Source of the DNA: Collinsella sp. TF06-26 | GTDB taxonomy: Bacteria; Actinomycetota; Coriobacteriia; Coriobacteriales; Coriobacteriaceae | Reading direction: 5' to 3' | Assembly: GCF_002232035.1 (NCBI RefSeq) | Contig: NZ_NKXR01000012.1 | Location: 25,123-89,122 of the forward strand | Length of the DNA: 64,000 nucleotides | Position numbers and translations under genes: made by a program | Notes under the pieces: model-generated | The model's input: the letters and a program-made list of their open reading frames with translations, nothing else | What the model was told of the DNA's origin: nothing | The model's database searches: none | Shown here: positions 37,323 to 46,055 of the stretch, one piece after another | Numbering within the stretch: position 1 is the first letter of the stretch | Layout of the letters: the number at the start of each line of letters is the position of its first letter

Positions 37323-38771
37323 TTAGGCCTTGGCGGCGGCAGCGTCCTCATCGAGCTGCTCTTTGGTGAAACCAAAGAGATAAGCGATGGCGGCGGCGGA
37401 AACAAACGCGGCACCCGATGCAATGCACCCCCATACGAGATTGGCAGTTCCGCCGGCAACATATCCGGTGATACCCAGAATATTCGTCGCGCCCAAAACA
37501 TACGTCGTCACATTGGTAAGAGCCGCGATCAGGCCGCCGATAGCGCCGCCGGCAACCATGGCACCCAAGCAGCGGGTGTACTTAAAGCCGCAGCCATACA
37601 GCGCGGGCTCCGTCACGCCGCCGACAATGCCGGAGAGCGAGAAACCAAGCATGGCACCCTTTTCGTCAGTCTCCTTAAGGCGCAGGAAGGCGCCGAAGGC
37701 CATGCCCCACGTAGCGAACTGAGCGATAGCGCCCGCGACCATGACGCAGGAGTCAGAGCCCATGGTGAGCAGCTGCACAATGCCAAGGGTAAGCAGGACC
37801 TGGTGCATACCGGTCATAACCAGGAACTCCCAAAGCGCGGCAATGGCAACGAGGGAGATGACCGTGACGATACCGCCGGTGTTGCCGAGGCCGAACATAA
37901 AGTTACCAACCGCGTTGCCCAAGATAGAGCCAATCGGAGCCAGCGCGCACAGCGAAACGGGAATCATGACGGCCAGAGTACACACGGGCACAAACACCGT
38001 AGAGAGCATGTCGGGAATGATCTTCTTCATGAACTTCTCAACGACCATGAGTACCGGCATGGACAGAACCATGGGGAGAACGGTGCAGGAATAGTTGTTC
38101 AGCTGAGCCGGGAGCACGCCGTAAACCATCGTGGTCGTAGCACCAGAATCCGCAGCGGCGTTGACCAACGTCATGAACTCGGGGGCAATGAGCACGCCGC
38201 CGAGCATCATGCCGAGCGGCTGGCTGCAGCCGAGCTGCTTTGCGGCAGCCCAACCCAGATAGACAGGGAGGAAATAATAGCCGGCGTTGTAAATCCAGTT
38301 GTAGAAGAAGTTGTAGATGTCAGAATCTGCAGACCAGATACCGAGCATGCCGTCGCCGCAAAGTACGGCAAGTGTGCGGAACATGGCGGCGCCCATGATA
38401 ATGGGGATCGTCATGCACATTGTCTTGGACAGGTAGTTAAGGGCCTTCTTGCCCGCAGTCTTGACCGTCAGTGGCTCCTTGGTGCCGTCATCGAGGTTCT
38501 CGTCAATGGAGCCTTCGCCCTTGACGCCCAGCGCAATGGCGGCGTCATAGACCTTCGGCACGTTCTGGCCAATGATGACCTGATACTGGCCGCCAGACCA
38601 CTGTGCGCCCAACACACCCTTGATCTTCTTAACTTCATTATCATTGGGAATGGACTGATCTTTGAGGTTCAGACGCAAGCGGGTCATGCAGTGCGTCGCG
38701 TTCGTCACATTGGAGGCGCCGCCGACGGCAGCGAGCACGTCCTCGGCAATCTTCTTGTTATCGACAGTCAT
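37323..38771 (-). CDS. PTS EIIBC component, glucose/beta-glucoside superfamily
   Basis: Sugar permease and phosphotransfer protein of 482 aa. The N-terminal EIIB domain has the phosphorylatable Cys in ATHCMTRLRLNLKD (about residue 29). The EIIC membrane domain spans residues about 110-470 with roughly ten helices and the conserved GGVTEPALYGCGFKYTR region. There is no EIIA domain, so a separate EIIA must supply phosphate. The ATG at 38771 follows GAAGGGA. Expression is probably controlled by antitermination at the leader 38905-39003 through the PRD protein encoded upstream. The substrate may be a beta-glucoside, trehalose or amino-sugar; chbG downstream favours an acetylated sugar. Confidence 0.9.
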   Translation of the reverse strand: MTVDNKKIAEDVLAAVGGASNVTNATHCMTRLRLNLKDQSIPNDNEVKKIKGVLGAQWSGGQYQVIIGQNVPKVYDAAIALGVKGEGSIDENLDDGTKEPLTVKTAGKKALNYLSKTMCMTIPIIMGAAMFRTLAVLCGDGMLGIWSADSDIYNFFYNWIYNAGYYFLPVYLGWAAAKQLGCSQPLGMMLGGVLIAPEFMTLVNAAADSGATTTMVYGVLPAQLNNYSCTVLPMVLSMPVLMVVEKFMKKIIPDMLSTVFVPVCTLAVMIPVSLCALAPIGSILGNAVGNFMFGLGNTGGIVTVISLVAIAALWEFLVMTGMHQVLLTLGIVQLLTMGSDSCVMVAGAIAQFATWGMAFGAFLRLKETDEKGAMLGFSLSGIVGGVTEPALYGCGFKYTRCLGAMVAGGAIGGLIAALTNVTTYVLGATNILGITGYVAGGTANLVWGCIASGAAFVSAAAIAYLFGFTKEQLDEDAAAAKA

Positions 38772-39111
38772 GTCGAATCCCTTCTCTTCCAACTAAAGGC
38801 CGTGGGACTTCACGGCACCAAGACGCACGATTCCGCTCGCGCCTGCGCAGCGCGCGATACCAGTTGGCAAGAGATTGATTTGCATGTGATTCCCGGGTGG
38901 ATCGACATGAAAAAAGCCCCGCGCACAACCGACAGAGACCCAATTATGGTCTCGGCAGAATCGGTAGTGCCTCTCGGAGCTGCGCCGTGAGTAACACCCA
39001 ACACACGGCGAGTATATGCGGCAGATGCGTTCGTTGCGGCTCAGATTACCGACGAACGGTAGCAAACGACCCGCGAACGGTCGCCATGACGGAAAGGAAA
39101 TACCAGAGAGC
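38772..39111. other. 340-bp leader region between PRD antiterminator and PTS genes
   Basis: Contains the RAT-like element and terminator described separately, and a CGACC/GGTCG stem near 39065-39085 that may end the antiterminator transcript. Nothing coding is evident. Confidence 0.5.
38905..39003 (-). promoter_or_regulatory. RAT-like antiterminator leader of the PTS operon
   Basis: Read on the minus strand, GGGTGTTACT, six bases, then GCAG (+ strand 38980-38999) fits the core of the BglG/LicT target (GTTACT-N6-GCAG). It overlaps AGCTCC, which can pair with the GGGGCT just before a run of six T at 38910-38915, giving the usual mutually exclusive antiterminator and terminator. An additional GAGACC/GGTCTC stem lies between them. 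It sits between the antiterminator gene and the PTS gene it would control. Confidence 0.62.
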
Positions 39112-39948
39112 CTATTTATCCGAGTGGACAGAAGCCACGCGATTCACATGCATGATCAGATAGACGAGCTCCTCTTGGGCCAATGGCTCGCCAAAGGTCT
39201 CTTGAATCAGATCGTCGACACGGTGAGCGCAACGCGATGCCGCCGGATACTGCTCCACGAGCACGTCGTAAAGACCGGAGTTCTCGGTATCGATCGGCTC
39301 TTTCTTTGCCACGCGGTCGAGCAGATAGCGCACATGAGTGGCAAAGCGGGCAAAGGCGAACGACGAGCGATCGACCGTCACACCCAACTCTTCTTGAATA
39401 ATCGCGACCGTCATATCGAGCAGTCGCTCCTCGTGCTGCTCGGCAAGCACGCGCCGCTCGCTCGGCTTAACCGATGCGTTGACAATCGACATGGCAATGC
39501 CCGCGGCCTCGCTTCGGGGCATGCGCACATGAAAGCTCTTCTGGATGCCGCGAACAGCCAGCTCGCCCAAGCGGTATTCGATGGGATGCAGCTGCTCCAG
39601 ATCGCGCTCAAGCGGCAACGACACCACCATGTGTTCGCGGGCGCGCTTAATGGCAAACTGAATATGGTCTGCCAATGTAATGGGAAGGTTAGGACTCAAT
39701 TCGTACGAAAGCTGTCCGGTCGCGATATCGGCCAGCTGAGCAGAAAACTCCAGCACCTCGGGGTCGACCTCATCGATAAACGCCAGGTACTTTGAATCGA
39801 TGCCGTAAAAGGTACGCGTGATGACATCCAGGTCGACCTCATGCGGCATATCGCCAAAGCCGATACCGCGGCCCAGCGCGATAAGCTGACGCCCCGCGCC
39901 ATCTTCGCAGATGGCAGCGTTGTGGTTAATGCGCTGGATAGCCCTCAT
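39112..39948 (-). CDS. BglG/LicT-type PRD transcription antiterminator
   Basis: A 278-aa RNA-binding regulator. The N-terminal CAT domain (MRAIQRINHNAAICEDGAGRQLIALGRGIGF) binds the RAT hairpin. Two PRD domains follow (about residues 70-165 and 170-278) carrying His residues such as LADHIQFAIKRARE, LEQLHPIEYRLGE and FATHVRYLLDR, the phosphorylation sites by which the PTS controls activity. The ATG at 39948 follows AGGAG. It lies immediately upstream of, and in line with, the PTS EIIBC gene, whose leader has a matching target. Confidence 0.93.
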   Translation of the reverse strand: MRAIQRINHNAAICEDGAGRQLIALGRGIGFGDMPHEVDLDVITRTFYGIDSKYLAFIDEVDPEVLEFSAQLADIATGQLSYELSPNLPITLADHIQFAIKRAREHMVVSLPLERDLEQLHPIEYRLGELAVRGIQKSFHVRMPRSEAAGIAMSIVNASVKPSERRVLAEQHEERLLDMTVAIIQEELGVTVDRSSFAFARFATHVRYLLDRVAKKEPIDTENSGLYDVLVEQYPAASRCAHRVDDLIQETFGEPLAQEELVYLIMHVNRVASVHSDK

Positions 39949-39968
39949 GGAATCATCGCTCCTACTAA

Positions 39969-40001
39969 AACGCGCCGTGCAGACCATCCGCGCGGCGCGT
40001 T
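39969..40001 (-). terminator. terminator after the metallophosphoesterase gene
   Basis: Perfect 9-bp arms AACGCGCCG (39969-39977) and CGGCGCGTT (39993-40001). On the minus strand the stem runs into TTTAG. It separates the phosphoesterase from the antiterminator gene. Confidence 0.65.
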
Positions 40002-40021
40002 CATTCTACCTGCACTTACAG

Positions 40022-40567
40022 CTAGAGTCCAAAGAAGCCCAGGATCTGGTCGCGGCTAACGGGCTTGTAGTTGTTGGCATCGAGGCCAACGTCGTAGCGA
40101 AGGACTGGGCGCTCGCGATCGCGATTGCGCGCGTTGGTGCGGTCTCCCCTGCTGTGAATGTGCCCGTGCAGCATGATGGCGCCGCGCGCCTTGCCATTCC
40201 AGCTGAGCATGGGGTAATGGCTCATTACCAGGCGATGGCCCTTAGCGTAACCGGGGGCGACCTCCAGATAATCGCGCACCTCATCCCAAATGTGCGGCGC
40301 GTCTGGATCTTCCCAGTCGTCGTCATGGTTACCGCGGATGAGCGTTACGTTCTGACATTCGATGCGCTCGCGCAGGCGCACCGCCTCCACCAGGGGCAAA
40401 CGATAGGTAAAGTCTCCCAAGATATAGAGGCGGTCGTCCACAGCCACGCACTCATTGATGGCATCGATGACCTTGCGGTTCATCTCCTCGACCGAATCAA
40501 ACGGTCGATCCATGTCGTGCAAGATATTCGTATCGCCCAGGTGCAGGTCGGCGGTAAACCACATCAT
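40022..40567 (-). CDS. metallophosphoesterase, calcineurin-like
   Basis: A protein of about 181 aa with all five motifs of the calcineurin-like phosphoesterase fold: FTADLHLGD, LYILGDFTYR, LIRGNHDDD, VMSHYPML and MLHGHIHSRGD. These bind two metals for phosphoester cleavage; the short form resembles YfcE-type or nucleotide phosphatases of unknown substrate. The ATG pair at 40567/40564 has AGGA nine to ten bases upstream; an ATG at 40582 would add five residues without a ribosome site. It is monocistronic with its own terminator. Confidence 0.88.
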   Translation of the reverse strand: MMWFTADLHLGDTNILHDMDRPFDSVEEMNRKVIDAINECVAVDDRLYILGDFTYRLPLVEAVRLRERIECQNVTLIRGNHDDDWEDPDAPHIWDEVRDYLEVAPGYAKGHRLVMSHYPMLSWNGKARGAIMLHGHIHSRGDRTNARNRDRERPVLRYDVGLDANNYKPVSRDQILGFFGL

Positions 40568-40633
40568 CGTCTCTGTCCTCATTTCGCAACGCGTATAAGA
40601 CCTGTTTAGTATACAGACGCGGCGATGAGACAG

Positions 40634-40813
40634 TCACCCAAAGAGCCCGCCGAACAGACCTCGGCGACGCTTGTCCTTTTTATTCGAACCTTTACCCCGA
40701 GCGTTCTTATCCTTTTGCTTCTTACGGTCCTGCTCCAACTCATCGTCATCGAGTAGCATATCCCACTCAAACGGATCGTCTGTCAGATCGAACAGGTCAT
40801 CGTCATCAAACAC
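40634..40813 (-). CDS. small bipolar-charge protein, unknown function
   Basis: A 59-aa predicted protein with a strongly acidic first half (FDDDDLFDLTDDPFEWD) and a lysine/arginine-rich second half ending GLFGGLFG. The GTG at 40813 has GGAGG six bases upstream; an ATG at 40825 in the same frame starts inside that ribosome site. It has no family I know. It is supported by the ribosome site and by lying in an otherwise empty gap, but could still be spurious. Confidence 0.5.
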   Translation of the reverse strand: MFDDDDLFDLTDDPFEWDMLLDDDELEQDRKKQKDKNARGKGSNKKDKRRRGLFGGLFG

Positions 40814-41017
40814 GTGCGCCTCCATTACCGATTAGCGAGCATCCACAACGTAGTTGAGAAGTCTACGGGCCCGTGCGGACACAAATTCATCCTGTCTGCG
40901 TCTTTCAATCGTTTGCCGCAACGCTTGCGCAACGGAACGCTTGCAGATAAGATAGGAACACGGATGGCACCCGTGGCAGCGGGTCTTGCCAACTCCGATA
41001 CACGTTTTCATCGTGAG

Positions 41018-41053
41018 AAGTGGCCGTCTTCGCTTACGCGGGGGCGGCCACTT
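41018..41053. terminator. stem-loop after aldehyde dehydrogenase gene
   Basis: Perfect 9-bp arms AAGTGGCCG (41018-41026) and CGGCCACTT (41045-41053). It lies 25 bp beyond the minus-strand dehydrogenase stop; the T tract is better on the plus strand (TTTGTTTAT). The rest of 40814-41077 shows nothing coding. Confidence 0.5.
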
Positions 41054-41077
41054 TGTTTATCCCTATGTCATCTGATT

Positions 41078-42457
41078 CTAATGCACAAACATGCGCACGA
41101 ACTTGTGCTTCCAGCTTGCGTAAGGGGCATAGCGGAACGGCACGTCCAGCCACGTTGCCTTGTTCACGATGCTCTTCTTGTGGCTAAACGTATCGAAGCT
41201 CTCGCGTCCATGGTACTGTCCCATACCGCTCGCCCCCATGCCGCCAAAGCCCATATGGCTCGTGGCCAAATGCATAATGGTGTCATTAACACAGCCACCA
41301 CCAAAGGGCACGTAACGCACAAAGCGCTGCTGAACCTCACGGTCCTGGCTAAAGATATACAGGGCCAGCGGCGTCGGACGATCCGTAATAAACGTCTCGG
41401 CCTCGTCTAGGCTCTCAAACGTCAGCACCGGCAAGATGGGGCCGAAAATCTCCTCCTGCATCACGGCGTCATCGGGGGACACGCCGTCCAAAATCGTCGG
41501 CTCGATCTTGAGCGAAGCCTCGCGCGCGGCGCCTCCAAGCACGACCTTATCGGGATCGATCAGTCCGCGCACGCGCGCAAAGTGCTTGGCGTTGACGATA
41601 TGCCCGTAATCCTCGTTGTCAAGCGGATGCTCGCCAAACATACGATGGACTTCCTCCTTGATGAGGCCCAGCAGCTCGTCGTGCACGCGCGCATCGACCA
41701 GCAGATAGTCGGGCGCCACGCAGGTCTGCCCCACGTTGAGCCATTTGCCAAAGGCGATGCGCCGTGCCGCGACCTTCAAGTTTGCCGTCGCGTCCACGAT
41801 GCAGGGGCTCTTTCCGCCCAGCTCAAGCGTCACGGGCGTAAGGTTTTTACTTGCGCGCTCCATGACGAGCTTGCCGACCGGAACGCTGCCGGTAAAGAAG
41901 ATCTTGTCCCAGCACTCATCGAGCAGCGCTTCGTTCTCGGCGCGCCCGCCCTCGACAACCGTCACCAGGCGCGGATCAAATGCCTCTTCGCAGATTTGCT
42001 TGAGCACCGCGCTCGATGCCGGAGCATAGGCGCTCGGTTTGATGACCACGGTATTGCCCGCGGCAAGGGCGCCAGCGAGCGGCTCGAGCGTTAGCAAAAA
42101 CGGATAGTTCCATGGAGCCATGATGAGCGTGACTCCGTAGGGCACGGCTTGCGTCTTGCACACGCTTACGGCGTTGGCGAGGTCACACGGGCGCAGGAGC
42201 GGGCGGCTCCATCGAGCCACATGCGCAATCTGATGACGAATCTCGGAAAGCGATGTGCCGATCTCGCACATATAGGCCTCGTCGTGCGACTTGCCCAAAT
42301 CGGTCTTGAGCGCATGGGCGATATCGGCCTCGTGCGCCCGTACTGCATTGCGCAAACTCACGAGCGCGCGACGGCGAGCGTCGACATCAAACGTGGCGTG
42401 CGTCTTAAAGTAGGCGCGCTGATCGCCGACGATGCGCGCAATTTCCTCGGTGTTCAT
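41078..42457 (-). CDS. NAD(P)-dependent aldehyde dehydrogenase
   Basis: A 459-aa aldehyde dehydrogenase, of the length and type of class 3/YwdH fatty-aldehyde enzymes. Catalytic residues are present: Glu in VTLELGGKSPCIVD, the nucleophile Cys in VGQTCVAPDYLLVD, Asn in MAPWNYPFLLTLEPLAGAL, and the EEIFGPILPVLTF motif. It oxidises aldehydes to acids. The gene lies eight bases after the iron alcohol dehydrogenase gene, so the pair can interconvert alcohol, aldehyde and acid. Confidence 0.93.
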   Translation of the reverse strand: MNTEEIARIVGDQRAYFKTHATFDVDARRRALVSLRNAVRAHEADIAHALKTDLGKSHDEAYMCEIGTSLSEIRHQIAHVARWSRPLLRPCDLANAVSVCKTQAVPYGVTLIMAPWNYPFLLTLEPLAGALAAGNTVVIKPSAYAPASSAVLKQICEEAFDPRLVTVVEGGRAENEALLDECWDKIFFTGSVPVGKLVMERASKNLTPVTLELGGKSPCIVDATANLKVAARRIAFGKWLNVGQTCVAPDYLLVDARVHDELLGLIKEEVHRMFGEHPLDNEDYGHIVNAKHFARVRGLIDPDKVVLGGAAREASLKIEPTILDGVSPDDAVMQEEIFGPILPVLTFESLDEAETFITDRPTPLALYIFSQDREVQQRFVRYVPFGGGCVNDTIMHLATSHMGFGGMGASGMGQYHGRESFDTFSHKKSIVNKATWLDVPFRYAPYASWKHKFVRMFVH

Positions 42458-42465
42458 GAGCCCTC

Positions 42466-43686
42466 CTAGTTCTCGTCCTCAAACATACCACCCGCAACGA
42501 CCTCGTACATATGCTCGAGCTCCAAACGGTCCATTAAAAGCGGAACGGGGTACAGGGGATTGGCCTCGGCATCGGCATGCGTCGCCATCTCAGGAATGTC
42601 GGAGCGGCGAATGCCTGAAACATATCTGGGGATTCCCAGGGTCTCGTTCATGCGGTCGACCCAATCGATAAAGGCCTCGGCCGCCAGGCTGTCCTGCGCG
42701 TTAGCCGGCGCGATACCGGCCATGCGGGCGAGATCGGCAAGCTTGGGAGCGGCAGCGTCACCATAAGCGCGAAGCATGTGCGGCAGGATGATCGCGTTGG
42801 CCAACCCGTGTGGAATTCCGTATCGGCCGCCCAGACTGTGCGCGATGGCATGCACATATCCAACATAGGAGCGCGTAAAGGCAACACCCGCCTTATACGC
42901 CGCCGAAAGCATATTGCGGCGCGCACGCATGTTACCGCCATGCTCATAGGCCTCCAGCAAATTGTCGTGGATGAGCTGAACCGCCTGACGCGCCATCTTG
43001 CGCGTGTAGGACGTGGTGCTACGGCCGATAAAGGCCTCGACAGCATGCGTCAGGGCATCCATACCCGTCTGCCCCGTAATGGACGCCGGCAACCCACGCG
43101 TAAACTCGGGGTCGTGCACCGCAAAACGTGGGATGAGTACAAAGTCGTTAATGGGGTACTTGTAATGCGTCTCGTCATCGGTAATTACCGCCGCAAGCGT
43201 GACCTCGCTTCCCGTGCCTGCCGTGGTGGGAACGGCGATGAGCAGCGGCAGACGACGATGAATGCGCAACAGGCCGCGCATCTTGTTGATGGGCTTGTTT
43301 GGCTGCGCGATGCGTGCCCCCACGCCCTTGGCGCAGTCCATGGCCGAACCGCCGCCAAAACCAATAATGGCCTGGCAGGCGCTCGCGCGATACAGGGACG
43401 CCGCTTCCTCCACGTTTGAGACCGTGGGGTTCGCACGTGTTTCGGCATAGACCGCAACGCCAATTCCCTTGGACGCGAGCGCGCACTCGAGCGGTGCCGT
43501 GAGCCCCAGACGGGCAATGCCGGGATCCGTCACGATAAGGACCTTCTGGATCGAGCGCTTTTGAAGCACCGCGGGCACATCCTCGGCATGCTCTAAAATG
43601 CGCGGCTCGGTATAGGGCAGGATTGGCAATGCAATGCGAAAAACCGTCTGATATGTTCGACACCAGGCACGACGGGCTAGATGCAT
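42466..43686 (-). CDS. iron-containing alcohol dehydrogenase
   Basis: A 406-aa group III dehydrogenase. The NAD-binding GFGGGSAMDCAKG is near residue 105, PTTAGTGSEVT follows, and the iron ligands sit in GYVHAIAHSLGGRYGIPHGLANAIILPHML. The ATG at 43686 (MHLARRAWCRTYQ) has AAGGAG upstream; the in-frame extension to 43767 lies in promoter-like sequence. A TGTTGA/TCAACA inverted repeat at 43705-43720 upstream may be its operator. It is the first gene of a two-gene alcohol/aldehyde operon. Confidence 0.92.
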   Translation of the reverse strand: MHLARRAWCRTYQTVFRIALPILPYTEPRILEHAEDVPAVLQKRSIQKVLIVTDPGIARLGLTAPLECALASKGIGVAVYAETRANPTVSNVEEAASLYRASACQAIIGFGGGSAMDCAKGVGARIAQPNKPINKMRGLLRIHRRLPLLIAVPTTAGTGSEVTLAAVITDDETHYKYPINDFVLIPRFAVHDPEFTRGLPASITGQTGMDALTHAVEAFIGRSTTSYTRKMARQAVQLIHDNLLEAYEHGGNMRARRNMLSAAYKAGVAFTRSYVGYVHAIAHSLGGRYGIPHGLANAIILPHMLRAYGDAAAPKLADLARMAGIAPANAQDSLAAEAFIDWVDRMNETLGIPRYVSGIRRSDIPEMATHADAEANPLYPVPLLMDRLELEHMYEVVAGGMFEDEN

Positions 43687-43704
43687 AAAGGAAACTCCTT
43701 CATT

Positions 43705-43720
43705 TGTTGATAGGTCAACA
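43705..43720 (-). promoter_or_regulatory. operator-like inverted repeat before the alcohol dehydrogenase gene
   Basis: TGTTGA, four bases, TCAACA: a perfect six-base palindrome 19 bp ahead of the start codon, overlapping the region expected for a repressor site or ribosome access. No cognate regulator is adjacent. Confidence 0.4.
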
Positions 43721-43877
43721 TTTGCTCGACCGATTGTACTCATCGGAGGTCGCACGAGGTCTAGCAATCGTTAATCAATCAACATCTTCACATGCCCAAA
43801 ATTGTTTTATTAAAAATCATTCCTAATAGGCTTCACATTCGGTCGCATTTATGGATAATAGAACTCGTCAAGACGCA

Positions 43878-43908
43878 CGTCCGGAGAGGGCCCTTACGGG
43901 ACCGGACG
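43878..43908 (+). promoter_or_regulatory. stem-loop in the rubrerythrin leader
   Basis: CGTCCGG (43878-43884) and CCGGACG (43902-43908) can form a hairpin, with a GGGCCC self-complementary loop between them. It lies 36 bp before the rubrerythrin start, so it would be in the 5' leader, perhaps stabilising this likely abundant mRNA. Confidence 0.4.
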
Positions 43909-43943
43909 AGCGCGCCATCGCCATCGATCGAAAGGATCGAATT

Positions 43944-44504
43944 ATGAAGTTTGTTTGCCCCGTTTGCGGTTATGTGGAAGAGTTCGACGGCGACCAGCTG
44001 CCCGAGGATTTCAAGTGCCCCCAGTGCGGCGTTCCCGGCTCTCGCTTCCTGAAGCAGGAGGAGGGTCAGCTCGAGTGGGCTGCCGAGCACGTCGTGGGCG
44101 TCGCCAAGATGGAGGGCGTCTCCGAGGACATCGTTGCCGATCTGCGCGCCAACTTTGAGGGCGAGTGCTCCGAGGTCGGTATGTACCTGGCCATGGCTCG
44201 CGTTGCTCATCGCGAGGGTTATCCCGAGATCGGCCTGTACTGGGAGAAGGCTGCCCACGAGGAGGCCGAGCATGCCGCCAAGTTCGCCGAGCTCCTGGGC
44301 GAGGTCGTGACCGATTCCACCAAGAAGAACCTCGAGATGCGCGTTGAGGCCGAGAATGGCGCCACCGCCGGCAAGACCGATCTTGCCAAGCGCGCCAAGG
44401 CCGCTGGCCTCGATGCCATCCACGACACCGTGCACGAGATGGCTCGCGACGAGGCCCGCCACGGCAAGGCTTTCGCTGGCCTGCTCAAGCGCTACTTTGG
44501 CTAA
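43944..44504 (+). CDS. reverse rubrerythrin (rubredoxin domain first)
   Basis: A 186-aa peroxide-scavenging protein of anaerobes. The rubredoxin domain comes first (CPVCGY ... CPQCGVPG, residues 5-36) and the diiron four-helix domain second, with ligands in [32 protein letters not shown] and DEARHGKAF. This order is that of reverse rubrerythrins, which reduce H2O2 and O2 with NADH via a reductase. The ATG at 43944 follows AAAGGA. Codon use is strongly biased to C/G-ending abundant codons, suggesting high expression. A terminator follows. Confidence 0.93.
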   Translation: MKFVCPVCGYVEEFDGDQLPEDFKCPQCGVPGSRFLKQEEGQLEWAAEHVVGVAKMEGVSEDIVADLRANFEGECSEVGMYLAMARVAHREGYPEIGLYWEKAAHEEAEHAAKFAELLGEVVTDSTKKNLEMRVEAENGATAGKTDLAKRAKAAGLDAIHDTVHEMARDEARHGKAFAGLLKRYFG

Positions 44505-44538
44505 GCCAACTGCCTGAGACATAACCTCTAGCTCGAAG

Positions 44539-44570
44539 AAGGCCCGGACCGTATTGGTTCGGGCCTTTTT
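44539..44570 (+). terminator. intrinsic terminator after rubrerythrin
   Basis: GGCCCGGACC (44541-44550) pairs with GGTTCGGGCC (44556-44565), followed by five T. This is a typical strong terminator. Confidence 0.88.
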
Positions 44571-44635
44571 GTGTCTCGAGGACTCGTTAACGCCCTGAAA
44601 TAGAGCTATCTTCGGCATCGGTCTCTCGTCAAAAA

Positions 44636-44758
44636 CTAAGTGAGTAGACTTTTCGAAACTTGCCGAGCAGACCATCCGTATTGCTTTATAAAGTCGCAGG
44701 TAAATGACTTGTTTCAAAACGGCCTGGTCGCCAAAGTGCCAAAAGCCTACTCACTTAG
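44636..44758. repeat. 123-bp inverted-repeat element, copy 2
   Basis: Ends CTAAGTGAGTAGACTTTT and AAAAGCCTACTCACTTAG. CGCAGGTAAA lies 59 bp from the left end; the right half (CCTGGTCGCCAAAGTGC) is shared word for word with copy 3. The last 12 bases encode the final three residues and stop codon of the nuclease-like gene read on the minus strand. Confidence 0.88.
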
Positions 44759-45874
44759 AACCGCAGCCGTCCACGATCGAGCTGTTTTGCGTCTAACGGG
44801 CATCTTTCCGTCGATTACTCCCAATTTTGTCCAGTCAACGAATAGTTCAGACCGGAGTAATGTCTCAGCCCTTTGCTCATCTGAGCTTTTATCACGATAT
44901 TCAGCATCGAGCATCCTGCATATGGCCTTAACGATCGCGCGGAATCTATCCTCATCGGATATCTGTCTGTGTGTCAGGAGAAGTACATCGTAGCCCATGG
45001 CCTGAAGGGCCGTCATGCGGTCAGCGTCACGCAAGCCATCCCCTGCGCGTCCGTGCGAGGCCTTTCCCTGACATTCAATGGCCACCTGTCGCCTGCCGTC
45101 CGGCGAAGAAAGAAGTAGGTCGATATATACACGGGACTTTCCCACAATCGCTCGAGCACTTGTGCTTAGCATCACTTCAACATTAAGCTCTATGCCGCAA
45201 AAACCTTCGCCTCCCAGGGATCGCGGCAGTGCAAGTAGCAAATACGCCTCGACCTCAAAAGGCGACGCGGCGCCCAATGGAACGAGTTGCGATACCGCTA
45301 TAAATCTATTGCCGTAACGCATCCCGCAAACATCTGAACAAAAACGGTCAAGGTCTCCGCCCAAAACCAAAGCGTCTCGACGCCATAAATTTGAGGCGGT
45401 GCCGTCCTCGGACGGGCAGCGCACCCAACCGAACGTTGTCGAAATCGCGCCCGAATCAATTGCACGCGAAAGCTCCGCCTCAAGTGCCGCCGGCAGGGCA
45501 CACACCGCAAACAAGCCACACATCTCCGCCAATACCAAAAGAAGCTGAAGATCCGTCAGATGCCGCAACATGATGAATGCCGTCAGTAGAGGAGACGTAA
45601 TCAAAACCCCATGCTCCGTTCCCAGCACGGATTCCCTGGGAAGCTCACCAAGAAACAGCCGCTGCCTAATGCTGGCAGGACAAGTCCGTTTGTTTCTCGA
45701 CCGAACCAATGTATACAACGGGAAACCGAGCGCGACCGCAGCCGTCGGGTTGCGGGCGAGATCATATCGCTGCCGGTCTTCTTCCGGTCGTGGAAGCGGC
45801 GGACACAAAGCGCGGACTTGAGGAGGCAAACGCCAGTACCTAAAAGCTGATATGTCACAAAGTAGATCCTTCAT
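44747..45874 (-). CDS. AbiEi/DUF559-like protein with putative Vsr-type nuclease domain
   Basis: A 375-aa protein not clearly assignable. The N-terminal about 130 residues contain GELPRESVLGTEHGVLITSPLLTAFIMLRHLTDLQLLLVLAEMCG, which resembles AbiEi-type proteins of actinobacteria. The C-terminal part has YIDLLLSSPDGRRQVAIECQGKASHGRAG...DADRMTALQAMGYDVLLLTHRQI, a D-x(n)-E-x-Q pattern close to Vsr/DUF559 PD-(D/E)XK nucleases. Cleavage activity is inferred. The gene is bracketed by two copies of the 123-bp element; its last codons and TAG stop lie in copy 2. No ribosome site is obvious at the ATG (45874); a GTG at 45880 is the alternative. Confidence 0.72.
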   Translation of the reverse strand: MKDLLCDISAFRYWRLPPQVRALCPPLPRPEEDRQRYDLARNPTAAVALGFPLYTLVRSRNKRTCPASIRQRLFLGELPRESVLGTEHGVLITSPLLTAFIMLRHLTDLQLLLVLAEMCGLFAVCALPAALEAELSRAIDSGAISTTFGWVRCPSEDGTASNLWRRDALVLGGDLDRFCSDVCGMRYGNRFIAVSQLVPLGAASPFEVEAYLLLALPRSLGGEGFCGIELNVEVMLSTSARAIVGKSRVYIDLLLSSPDGRRQVAIECQGKASHGRAGDGLRDADRMTALQAMGYDVLLLTHRQISDEDRFRAIVKAICRMLDAEYRDKSSDEQRAETLLRSELFVDWTKLGVIDGKMPVRRKTARSWTAAVLSE

Positions 45875-45956
45875 AGGCACAGGAAAACACGAATTTCAAC
45901 CCAGTCAGTCACGCATTGGCGCGAACGCACCAAAATGGCGCCGAACGGACTGCCAA

Positions 45957-46021
45957 GTTTTCAACAGCCCTCCCCAACTGGCCAAAAGCTTGCCGAGAGC
46001 TGGACGAAGCCCTGTTGAAAA
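45957..46021. repeat. 11-bp inverted repeat upstream of the nuclease-like gene
   Basis: GTTTTCAACAG (45957-45967) and CTGTTGAAAAC (46011-46021) are perfect complements 43 bp apart, followed by CCCCATTTTTT. It is in the region 45875-46055 before the nuclease-like gene and could be an operator or a second terminator-like hairpin. The rest of this gap shows nothing coding. Confidence 0.5.
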
Positions 46022-46055
46022 CCCCATTTTTTCTCATGCAGGAGCTTTGCGCGGC

